Program-made: the position numbers and the translations under genes
Notes under the pieces: model-generated
Database searches by the model: none
What the model saw: only the letters and a program-made list of their open reading frames with translations
What the model was told of the DNA's origin: nothing
Shown here: positions 1 to 4,680 of the stretch, in pieces
Position numbering within the stretch: position 1 is the stretch's first letter
How the letters are laid out: each line of letters starts with the position of its first letter
Assembly (NCBI GenBank): GCA_017504335.1
Contig: JAFVRI010000076.1
Coordinates: forward strand, 1 to 8,028
Source of the DNA: Clostridia bacterium
GTDB lineage: Bacteria > Bacillota > Clostridia > Oscillospirales > CAG-272
Direction of reading: 5' to 3'
Length of the DNA: 8,028 nucleotides

Positions 1-347
1 CCCTTTGTCATACCTGTTACGTCGACCTTGTCGCCTGCGGCGAAGGTATCGGCTGTAATGACGTCGCCCACGTTCAGAGCGGAGATGTCGTCAAGACGGA
101 ATTCCTTGAGGTGCTTTCTGAAAGCAACTCCCGCCTTCTCGAAGTGGCCCTTTTCGGCCTTGGTCAGATGCTTCTCCTTGGCATCGGAGAAACCGAGCTG
201 AACGGCATTGTAGCCATCGCTCTCAACGGTCTTTTTCTGTGCGACCACACAGGGACCTGCCTGGATTACCGTTACCGGAATTACGTTTCCGATCTCGTCG
301 AAAATCTGGGTCATGCCGATTTTCTTTCCGATAATACCCTTTTTCAT
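1..347 (-). CDS. rplC: 50S ribosomal protein L3, N-terminal part (runs off the window edge)
   Basis: This encodes the first 115 residues of ribosomal protein L3, an early-assembly large-subunit protein that binds 23S rRNA and reaches towards the peptidyl-transferase centre. The protein begins MKKGIIGKKIGMTQIFDE, the standard bacterial L3 start, and continues with VTVIQAGPCVV and an FRKHLKEFR stretch typical of the family. Full L3 is usually about 205-215 aa, so roughly half is seen and the rest lies beyond base 1. The start is fixed by AGGAGG (352-357 region) placed just before ATG at 347-345. It follows rpsJ on the same strand after 131 nt, the conserved first two genes of the S10 operon. 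The unusually structured gap before it is listed separately. No frameshift is visible. Confidence 0.96.
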   Translation of the reverse strand, partial: MKKGIIGKKIGMTQIFDEIGNVIPVTVIQAGPCVVAQKKTVESDGYNAVQLGFSDAKEKHLTKAEKGHFEKAGVAFRKHLKEFRLDDISALNVGDVITADTFAAGDKVDVTGMTK

Positions 348-361
348 TTGTTTTTTCCTCC

Positions 362-440
362 TGTAAATTATTGGTTGACATCCGCATGTCGATGCCAACA
401 TGATTTACAAAGTTGCCGAGCTGCAATTTCTTGCATCGAC
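362..440 (-). promoter_or_regulatory. Structured rpsJ-rplC intergenic RNA with two exclusive folds
   Basis: Seen directly, read as minus-strand RNA. Fold A pairs GTCGATGC (440-433) with GCATCGAC (395-388), 8 perfect pairs enclosing a small TTGC/GCAA hairpin (426-413). Fold B pairs TGTAAAT (409-403) with ATTTACA (368-362), then TTGG with CCAA, then GACAT with ATGTC around a GCGG tetraloop (385-382). Fold B ends directly against the GGAGG of rplC. The folds share bases 386-398, so they cannot coexist. Inference: this could be a translational control element for L3 or the downstream operon. It could also be only a processing or spacer structure. No known riboswitch or ribosomal leader was recognised. 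Confidence 0.45.
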
Positions 441-478
441 TGTTATCTTTGTTTTGCCGAAGATCTTAGGTGCTTGAT

Positions 479-790
479 TTAGATTTTTACCTCGATCTCT
501 ACGCCGGCGGGGAGCTCAATGCTCATGAGAGCGTCAACAACCTTCTGGGACGGCTTCACAATGTCGATCAGTCTCTTGTGCGTACGCATCTCGAACTGCT
601 CGCGGCTATCCTTGTACTTGTGAACCGCACGAAGGATCGTAACGATCTCCTTTTCCGTGGGGAGCGGAATGGGACCCGAAACGGTTGCGCCGTTTCTCTT
701 GGCAACTTCCACGATCTTCTCTGCCGCAGCATCGATGAGGGTGTGGTCGTAGCTCTTCAGTCTCACTCTGATTTTTTCCTTGACTGCCAC
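479..790 (-). CDS. rpsJ: 30S ribosomal protein S10
   Basis: This encodes the 103-aa small-subunit protein S10, which sits in the 30S head; as NusE it also joins antitermination complexes. Diagnostic family segments are KIRVRLKSYDHTLID near residues 6-20, GPIPLPTEKE (about 42-51) and EQFEMRTHKRLIDI (about 67-80). Length matches the usual 102-105 aa. I chose a GTG start at 790-788 (VAVKEK, read as M): AAGGAGG lies 9 bases upstream, and the in-frame extension to 862 has no family resemblance and falls in the leader. It is the first gene of the S10 operon, preceded by a long leader and a sigma-A promoter, and followed by rplC. The upstream neighbour is a sporulation gene with its own terminator, so the operon starts here. 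Confidence 0.97.
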   Translation of the reverse strand: MAVKEKIRVRLKSYDHTLIDAAAEKIVEVAKRNGATVSGPIPLPTEKEIVTILRAVHKYKDSREQFEMRTHKRLIDIVKPSQKVVDALMSIELPAGVEIEVKI

Positions 791-1100
791 CTGTCTTTTC
801 CTCCTTTTTAAGATTTGCCTGTCCGCATGAGCGCTATGGGTCGTACGTCCTGCGAACCGCATTCAGGGGCGCAATCTCTCAACACCGTGCCGTGCGTTTT
901 CTTTTTGTCCATTTAAAAATCCGAACATCACCTGCACACCAGCATCTGTACAAACGAGATTCGGGTCATGAACAACTCCCACGCAAGGCTCTATGCAAAG
1001 GGATTGCTTTTCGCCCGGTTAAAACGGACATACTCCGCGAAAATTCCCCGATGGCTTGTCAATTCCATCGGCAACCTCTCGCTTCATCGCATATCAAGCT
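791..1100 (-). promoter_or_regulatory. Long 5' leader of the S10 operon
   Basis: About 310 nt separate the predicted transcription start (near 1100) from the rpsJ GTG. No convincing gene lies in it on either strand. As minus-strand RNA it shows two adjacent hairpins near the 5' end: CCGATGG/CCATCGG (1071-1065 with 1054-1048, 10-nt loop) and TTTTCGC/GCGAAAA (1043-1037 with 1014-1008, 22-nt loop). A weaker CCGAA/TTCGG stem (964-960 with 925-921) is followed by a T run at 919-915 and might be an attenuator, but its 5-bp stem and 34-nt loop are poor. Long regulated leaders precede the S10 operon in other bacteria, with L4 the regulator in E. coli. Whether this one works that way is unknown. Confidence 0.5.
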
Positions 1101-1105
1101 TTATG

Positions 1106-1134
1106 ATTATATCATATCTCACTCGAAATTTCAA
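1106..1134 (-). promoter_or_regulatory. Sigma-A promoter of the S10 operon
   Basis: On the minus strand a -35 TTGAAA (1134-1129) and a perfect -10 TATAAT (1111-1106) are separated by exactly 17 bp. The predicted start of transcription is near 1100. It points into rpsJ-rplC, and no other equally good box lies between it and rpsJ. Confidence 0.8.
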
Positions 1135-1348
1135 TAGATTTTCTATCGTCAAAACATAGAACTTTTCCTCAATTTTAAGCATTAAAATGTACATATTGCA
1201 CATTTTTATGAAATAATCACCAAAATGCCATATGGTTTCATGGGCAATTCCACCTTTTTTCCTGTTTCACATCCATCAATAACACGTTTTTTATCGACAA
1301 GATTCCTTCCTTTTATTATATATAGAGCGTATACGGTTTCATGTCTGC
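1112..1348. other. Gap between the spoVAF terminator and the S10 promoter
   Basis: This AT-rich spacer contains no convincing gene, RNA gene or repeat. The only coding-like trace is a 32-codon open stretch on the minus strand (1304-1206) ending in TAA whose last residues read LPMKPYGILVI. It has no in-frame start codon of its own next to a ribosome binding site, and is discussed as a possible gene remnant in the findings. Confidence 0.5.
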
Positions 1349-1393
1349 AAAAATGCTGCCGTTCCCTCCGCAAAAAGCAGAAGAAAACGGCAG
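1349..1393 (-). terminator. Rho-independent terminator after spoVAF
   Basis: Ten bases past the spoVAF stop, the minus strand carries CTGCCGTT (1393-1386) and AACGGCAG (1363-1356), an 8-bp perfect stem. An inner CTTCTGC/GCGGAGG arm with U-G wobbles closes on a TTTTT loop. A short T run (1353-1349) follows. The T tract is modest, but the placement right after a stop codon supports the call. Confidence 0.65.
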
Positions 1394-1402
1394 AACGATT
1401 GC

Positions 1403-2803
1403 TTATTTCTTTTTTACCCGAACCAAAAGGCTCCAAAGAGCCCGAGGGCGAAACGGGATCAACGGATCCAGATAGTTTCTCTTTCCGTTCAGCGTCGTAT
1501 TGGTGGCGATCAGAAGCACCGAGGCAAGCACACCGCCAAGAAATCCCCAGACCCCGAAGATTGCCGTCAGAGTCAGAATCCCCATTCGCAGAAATTTGAT
1601 CGCATAGCCAAGCTCGTAGCTTCTTTGCGTAAAATTTGCGATGGCAACAAACGCCATATAGAGAATAACCTCAGGAATAAGCCAGCCGATATCCACGGCA
1701 AAATCTCCGAGGATCAGCCCTCCCACTACCGACAAGGAGTTGTTGAGCATATTCGGGGTATTCAAGGATGCCAACCGCAAAGCGTCAATGATAAACTCCA
1801 CCAAAAGAAGCTGTACAAAGATCGGAAGCTTTCCCATCTCGTCGGGCATGGCAAATGTAAGCCAATCGGGAACATAGGTGGGGTATTGGATCATCAGATA
1901 CCAAACGGGAGTGAGAATCCACGTCAGAAAGAACACCGAATAGCGGATCCATCGGATATAGGTTCCCGTCAGGGGTGGAAAATAAAAATCGTTGGTCTCC
2001 TGCATAAAGTCAAAGATCGTAGAAGGTAAGACCATGACCTGCGGGCTGTTATCGACAATAATCAGAACGCTTCCCTCCAACAGTTGCGCAGCAGCCGCAT
2101 CGGGGCGTTCGGTGGTTCGAACCTTCGGGAAGGGATTGTACCAGCGTTTACCGATCAGGCATTCAATCAAGGAGCGAGAGCCCATCCCCAACGCATCGGT
2201 TCTTACCCCTTCCAGTTTTTTCTTCAGCCACTCTACGTATTTGAGATCAGCACGGTCCGAAAGATAAGAAAGAACCACGTCAGTTCGGGAATCGGTTCCG
2301 ACGCTCACATAATGCATCCGCAGCATCGGATTCCGAACGCGTCTGCGGATCAGAGCGGTATTAAAGATCAATGTTTCCACAAAACCATCTCGGGCGCCGC
2401 GCATGACACGATCCCCTTCCGGCTCCGCTGTTTCGCGAGCGGGATAGGTGCGGGAATCGATCAGGATCCCCTCGTCGTCAAAACCGTCCCCGATCAAAAG
2501 GCTGGCTCCTGAAAGGACCGAGGAGATCATCAGATCCAGATCACGAACCACATCGGTCTCCACATAAGGCACCGCCGTTCGCATCAGCTCCTCCGCCGTC
2601 TTCGGCATCTGCTTCACAGATGACAAATTCATCATGAGCTTCTGCATCACAGCATCCTTCACGAAACCATCCACAAAGTAAACCGTCACCTCTCCATTGC
2701 CGACAGTAAGTGTCTTTTTCAACACATCAAAGTTTTCTTCAACAAATAGCTCCCGATCCAATCGCTCTATGTTTTCTCTGTAATTTTTCCCCAGAACTCT
2801 CAT
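1403..2803 (-). CDS. spoVAF: Spore germination/stage V protein, SpoVAF subfamily of GerA proteins
   Basis: This 466-aa protein belongs to the GerAA/SpoVAF family of spore inner-membrane proteins. SpoVAF is made in the forespore and takes part in germination. The soluble N-terminal half (1-280) carries YFVDGFVKD (42-50), SRTYPARETAEPE (117-129) and the strong signature RDGFVETLIFNTALIRRR (138-155). The C-terminal half has about five hydrophobic segments (around 287-307, 327-345, 359-375, 376-391, 405-433), including SLNTPNMLNNSLSV and IPEVILYMAFVAIANF, which I associate with SpoVAF rather than GerAA. Bacillus SpoVAF is about 490 aa, so this one is slightly short. Start: ATG at 2803 has AAGGGAGGG upstream. 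The alternative ATG at 2824 would be nearly leaderless from the predicted sigma-G promoter, and a still longer frame to 2950 runs into a repeat arm. No spoVA neighbours are present, so it stands alone. GerKA-type annotation is the alternative. Confidence 0.85.
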   Translation of the reverse strand: MRVLGKNYRENIERLDRELFVEENFDVLKKTLTVGNGEVTVYFVDGFVKDAVMQKLMMNLSSVKQMPKTAEELMRTAVPYVETDVVRDLDLMISSVLSGASLLIGDGFDDEGILIDSRTYPARETAEPEGDRVMRGARDGFVETLIFNTALIRRRVRNPMLRMHYVSVGTDSRTDVVLSYLSDRADLKYVEWLKKKLEGVRTDALGMGSRSLIECLIGKRWYNPFPKVRTTERPDAAAAQLLEGSVLIIVDNSPQVMVLPSTIFDFMQETNDFYFPPLTGTYIRWIRYSVFFLTWILTPVWYLMIQYPTYVPDWLTFAMPDEMGKLPIFVQLLLVEFIIDALRLASLNTPNMLNNSLSVVGGLILGDFAVDIGWLIPEVILYMAFVAIANFTQRSYELGYAIKFLRMGILTLTAIFGVWGFLGGVLASVLLIATNTTLNGKRNYLDPLIPFRPRALWSLLVRVKKK

Positions 2804-2835
2804 AAGATCCCTCCCTTGGAACATATTCTCTCCCT

Positions 2836-2864
2836 TAGTATGCCCCCTCCAAAGAAATCCATGC
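2836..2864 (-). promoter_or_regulatory. Sigma-G-type forespore promoter of spoVAF
   Basis: On the minus strand GCATG (2864-2860) fits the sigma-G -35 consensus GHATR, and CATACTA (2842-2836) fits the -10 consensus CATXHTA. The spacer is 17 bp, against about 18 in the consensus. Transcription would start near 2829, placing the GGGAGGG site before ATG 2803 in the message but leaving almost no leader for ATG 2824. Forespore expression matches the known timing of spoVA genes in Bacillus. This is consensus matching only. Confidence 0.6.
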
Positions 2865-2912
2865 GTTGAACTTTTCAACACGAAATGGAATTTTCTTACG
2901 ACTAATATTTTT

Positions 2913-2963
2913 GTCGCTTTTAGAAAAAGCTCCGCAAAACTTTCATACAAAATATGACTTGAC
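2913..2963. repeat. Left arm of a 51/52-bp inverted repeat
   Basis: The reverse complement of 2913-2963 matches 3201-3252 at all but three positions (one inserted T and two substitutions in the A/T-rich part). The pair encloses 237 bp. The arm includes TTTCATACAAAATATGACTT and a copy of the AAAGTTTTTGCGGAGC unit seen twice on the right. It lies upstream of the spoVAF promoter, inside the spurious N-terminal extension of that reading frame. Confidence 0.9.
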
Positions 2964-2994
2964 TTTACTGCACGTTTCTTTTCATTGTGTATCG

Positions 2995-3064
2995 TATAAA
3001 CGAATGTTTTCTCTCTAAGGTAGAAATTCGTCGGACCCTGCTGCGCCCCGACGAATTTCTTTTT
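2995..3064 (+). ncRNA. Candidate small RNA, left half of the palindromic element
   Basis: Downstream of TTGACT (2959-2964) and a weak CATTGT (2983-2988, 18-bp spacer) lies TCTCTAAGGTAGAAA, then a perfect 12-bp hairpin and five T residues. If transcribed, the RNA would be about 70 nt. The case rests on its similarity in layout to the opposite-strand copy; the -10 box here is poor, so this half may be inactive. Confidence 0.3.
3023..3064 (+). terminator. Terminator-like hairpin, plus direction
   Basis: GAAATTCGTCGG (3023-3034) pairs perfectly with CCGACGAATTTC (3048-3059) around a 13-nt loop. TTTTT (3060-3064) follows directly. It is a textbook intrinsic terminator on the plus strand, although no plus-strand gene lies upstream. 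Confidence 0.75.
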
Positions 3065-3087
3065 GTTATAATTATATAAATAATAAA

Positions 3088-3169
3088 TATAAAAAGAAAA
3101 CCATCGGTGGTGTGCGTAAGCAACACAGTCCGATGGTTTTCTACCTCAGAGAAAGAACAATATCATTTT
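3088..3169 (-). ncRNA. Candidate small RNA, right half of the palindromic element
   Basis: On the minus strand TTGACC (3205-3200) and CATAAT (3181-3176) are 18 bp apart, giving a plausible start near 3169. The message would read through TTTCTCTGAGGTAGAAA into a 12-bp hairpin with a partly paired apical loop and a T run, ending near 3088, about 82 nt long. It contains no open reading frame. It could equally be the terminator of pfk inside a mobile repeat, with the promoter match accidental. Confidence 0.4.
3091..3141 (-). terminator. Terminator-like hairpin, minus direction; probable pfk terminator
   Basis: On the minus strand GAAAACCATCGG (3141-3130) pairs perfectly with CCGATGGTTTTC (3107-3096). 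The 22-nt loop can pair further (TGTGTTGC against GCACAC with a bulge). TTTTT (3095-3091) and an A/T-rich run follow. It lies about 170 nt past the phosphofructokinase stop and is the first good intrinsic terminator downstream of that gene. Confidence 0.75.
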
Positions 3170-3200
3170 ACGTAAATTATGACGAGGACAATGCAAAAAG

Positions 3201-3252
3201 GTCAAGTCATATTTTGTATGAAAGTTTTTGCGGAGCTTTTTTAAAAAGCGAC
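3201..3252. repeat. Right arm of the 51/52-bp inverted repeat
   Basis: This is the partner of 2913-2963, differing by one insertion and two substitutions. Its outer half is the first of two tandem AAAGTTTTTG units. It sits in the 3' flank of the phosphofructokinase gene. Confidence 0.9.
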
Positions 3253-3287
3253 TAAAAAGTTTTTGCCAAGCTTTTTTCTAAAAAGCG
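3221..3287. repeat. Two tandem copies of a 30-32-bp AT-rich unit
   Basis: Unit 1 (3221-3250) and unit 2 (3256-3287) both run AAAGTTTTTG, then CGGAG or CCAAG, then a T run, A run and AAGCG. They differ by two substitutions and a CT insertion. A third copy lies inverted in the left arm (2917-2942). Each unit contains a self-complementary GCTTTTT/AAAAAGC core. I know of similar AT-rich units scattered between genes in gut Clostridia only from general impression, so a dispersed repeat family is an inference. Confidence 0.75.
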
Positions 3288-3310
3288 TAAAAACCGATTC
3301 GTAAGCACTC

Positions 3311-4555
3311 TCACTGAATCACCACGTGCTTCGGCACGCCGTCTTCCCAGATCAGCTCGCGCTCGCCGCGAATGAGGGGAAGCAGGTAAGCACAGCAAGC
3401 ATCGGTTACATCATTGGCTTCCGCGTTGATGAATTCATCGGGTACAAATCGGGTCTGATTTGCCACGTTTCGCACATCCTCAAAGCAAAGCTCATAGCCA
3501 TACTCCTCGCCCTCTGTTCTGCGAAGCATCACCACTCCGCCGCTCATTCCCTCAGCCGCGGATTTTGCCGCCTTCTGTCCAATGGCGATCGACTCGGAGA
3601 TATCGGTATCCGACAGAATATGTGCCGCGCAACGCTGAGGAAGATTCAATTCCACCGAGCGAACCTTGCAACCGAAACGCTCCTTAATGGCATACTCCAG
3701 CGCCTTGCCCGTTCCCGACAGATACTTGTGACCGAACACATCCACCGCACCGCTCTGCTGACCCGCACCTACGCAGGTACCGTCGGCAAATTCCAAGCCC
3801 TCGGAAACCGCTACCACCAAATTGGGCTTTTCCTCGAATTTCTTTTCAAGCGCCGCAAAGAAGGCTTCCATGTCAAAGGCGCGCTCAGGCAGATATACCA
3901 GATCGGGCGCAGGACGTCCGACCGCACGCGGAATGGCGGTCGAAGCCGTCAGCCATCCCGCATCTCTTCCCATGCACTCTACCACGGTTACCGCACGGGT
4001 GGTATACACCGCGCAATCGCGAATGATCTCCTGCATGGTCACCGCAAGATATTTTGCCGCCGAGCCGAATCCGGGAGTATGATCAGTTCCGACCAAATCA
4101 TTGTCAATGGTCTTGGGAACACCGACCACCCGAATCTCATAGTCACACATTTTTGCGTAAGCGGAAAGCTTCATGACGGTATCCATGGAATCATTTCCGC
4201 CAATATAGAAGAAGAAACGGATGTTTTCTTCACGGAAGATTCCAAATACCTTTTCATAAAACTCCTTCGATCCCTCCAAAGCGGGATCGGGCAGTTTTTT
4301 GCGGCAAGAGCCGAGAGCGGCAGCAGGCGTCTGCTCCAGCACACGAAGATCCTCTTCTCTTGCAAACATCTCAGAAAGGCACACCCACCGTTTTTCAAGG
4401 AATCCCTCGATTCCGTTCTTCATTCCGTAGAGCTTTTCGATGCATCCGCCCTCACGGATCTCCGAGAGACATCCGCGGATCACACCGCTCAGCGTAGCAT
4501 TGATCGCCGCAGTAGGTCCTCCCGACTGTCCAACAATGGCATTTCCTTTTAACAT
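3311..4555 (-). CDS. 6-phosphofructokinase, probably pyrophosphate-dependent
   Basis: This 414-aa cytosolic enzyme phosphorylates fructose 6-phosphate to fructose 1,6-bisphosphate in glycolysis. Family motifs are GQSGGPT (9-15, phosphoryl-donor loop), GGNDS (119-123), PKTIDND (147-153, catalytic loop), TPGFGSA (160-166), MGRDAGWL (195-202) and SEG (251-253). ATP-dependent bacterial enzymes have GGDGS and PGTIDND. Here Asp122 replaces the ATP-permitting Gly and Lys148 replaces the other Gly, the pattern of PPi-dependent enzymes, which work reversibly. Asn121 stands where E. coli has Asp103. At 414 aa it is longer than the roughly 320-aa ATP enzyme. The start at 4555 is set by GGAGG eight bases upstream; the longer frame to 4615 runs through the promoter. 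It is transcribed alone, divergent from sigK. Donor specificity is inferred from residues only. Confidence 0.9.
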   Translation of the reverse strand: MLKGNAIVGQSGGPTAAINATLSGVIRGCLSEIREGGCIEKLYGMKNGIEGFLEKRWVCLSEMFAREEDLRVLEQTPAAALGSCRKKLPDPALEGSKEFYEKVFGIFREENIRFFFYIGGNDSMDTVMKLSAYAKMCDYEIRVVGVPKTIDNDLVGTDHTPGFGSAAKYLAVTMQEIIRDCAVYTTRAVTVVECMGRDAGWLTASTAIPRAVGRPAPDLVYLPERAFDMEAFFAALEKKFEEKPNLVVAVSEGLEFADGTCVGAGQQSGAVDVFGHKYLSGTGKALEYAIKERFGCKVRSVELNLPQRCAAHILSDTDISESIAIGQKAAKSAAEGMSGGVVMLRRTEGEEYGYELCFEDVRNVANQTRFVPDEFINAEANDVTDACCAYLLPLIRGERELIWEDGVPKHVVIQ

Positions 4556-4586
4556 AACCGTTTCCTCCAAAAAATTCCTTTGATTG

Positions 4587-4615
4587 ATTATACCATACTT
4601 TTCCGACTCCGTCAA
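4587..4615 (-). promoter_or_regulatory. Sigma-A promoter of the phosphofructokinase gene
   Basis: Minus-strand TTGACG (4615-4610) and perfect TATAAT (4592-4587) are exactly 17 bp apart, with a start expected near 4580 and a leader of about 25 nt carrying GGAGG. It stands back-to-back with the sigK promoter, with only six bases between the -35 boxes. Confidence 0.85.
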
Positions 4616-4621
4616 TCCTTT

Positions 4622-4648
4622 TCATGGATTCTTCCCTTTCAGCATACA
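4622..4648 (+). promoter_or_regulatory. Possible sigma-E promoter of sigK
   Basis: CATACA (4643-4648) matches the start of the sigma-E -10 consensus CATACANT, although the last T is shifted by one. TCATGGA (4622-4628), 14 bp upstream, is a partial match to the -35. In Bacillus sigK is transcribed by sigma-E with SpoIIID. No consensus sigma-A promoter was seen upstream of sigK, which fits sporulation-only expression. Confidence 0.45.
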
Positions 4649-4680
4649 GATAGAGAGAGTACACAAAAAAGGAGATCGCC

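Noticed and set aside
791..862. N-terminal extension of rpsJ
   Set aside because: S10 proteins start at the VKEKIRVRLKSYD region. The extra 24 codons lie in the leader and cross the Shine-Dalgarno.
1048..1071. Link between the CCGATGG/CCATCGG leader hairpin and the CCATCGG hairpin at 3101-3136
   Set aside because: A shared 7-mer stem is the only similarity. Flanks and loops differ, so chance is the simpler explanation.
2804..2950. N-terminal extension of the spoVAF frame
   Set aside because: It overlaps the inverted-repeat arm and the predicted sigma-G promoter, has no family resemblance, and a better ribosome site serves ATG 2803.
2913..3252. Complete insertion sequence
   Set aside because: There is no transposase frame between the arms (237 bp), so at most it is a non-autonomous element. 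Target-site duplications could not be made out.
2913..3287. CRISPR array
   Set aside because: Copies are two direct and one inverted, with no regular spacers and no cas genes nearby.
3326..4552. 408-codon plus-strand open frame opposite the phosphofructokinase gene
   Set aside because: It is a mirror frame of a gene with clear catalytic motifs. Its translation has no recognisable domain and no ribosome site was seen.
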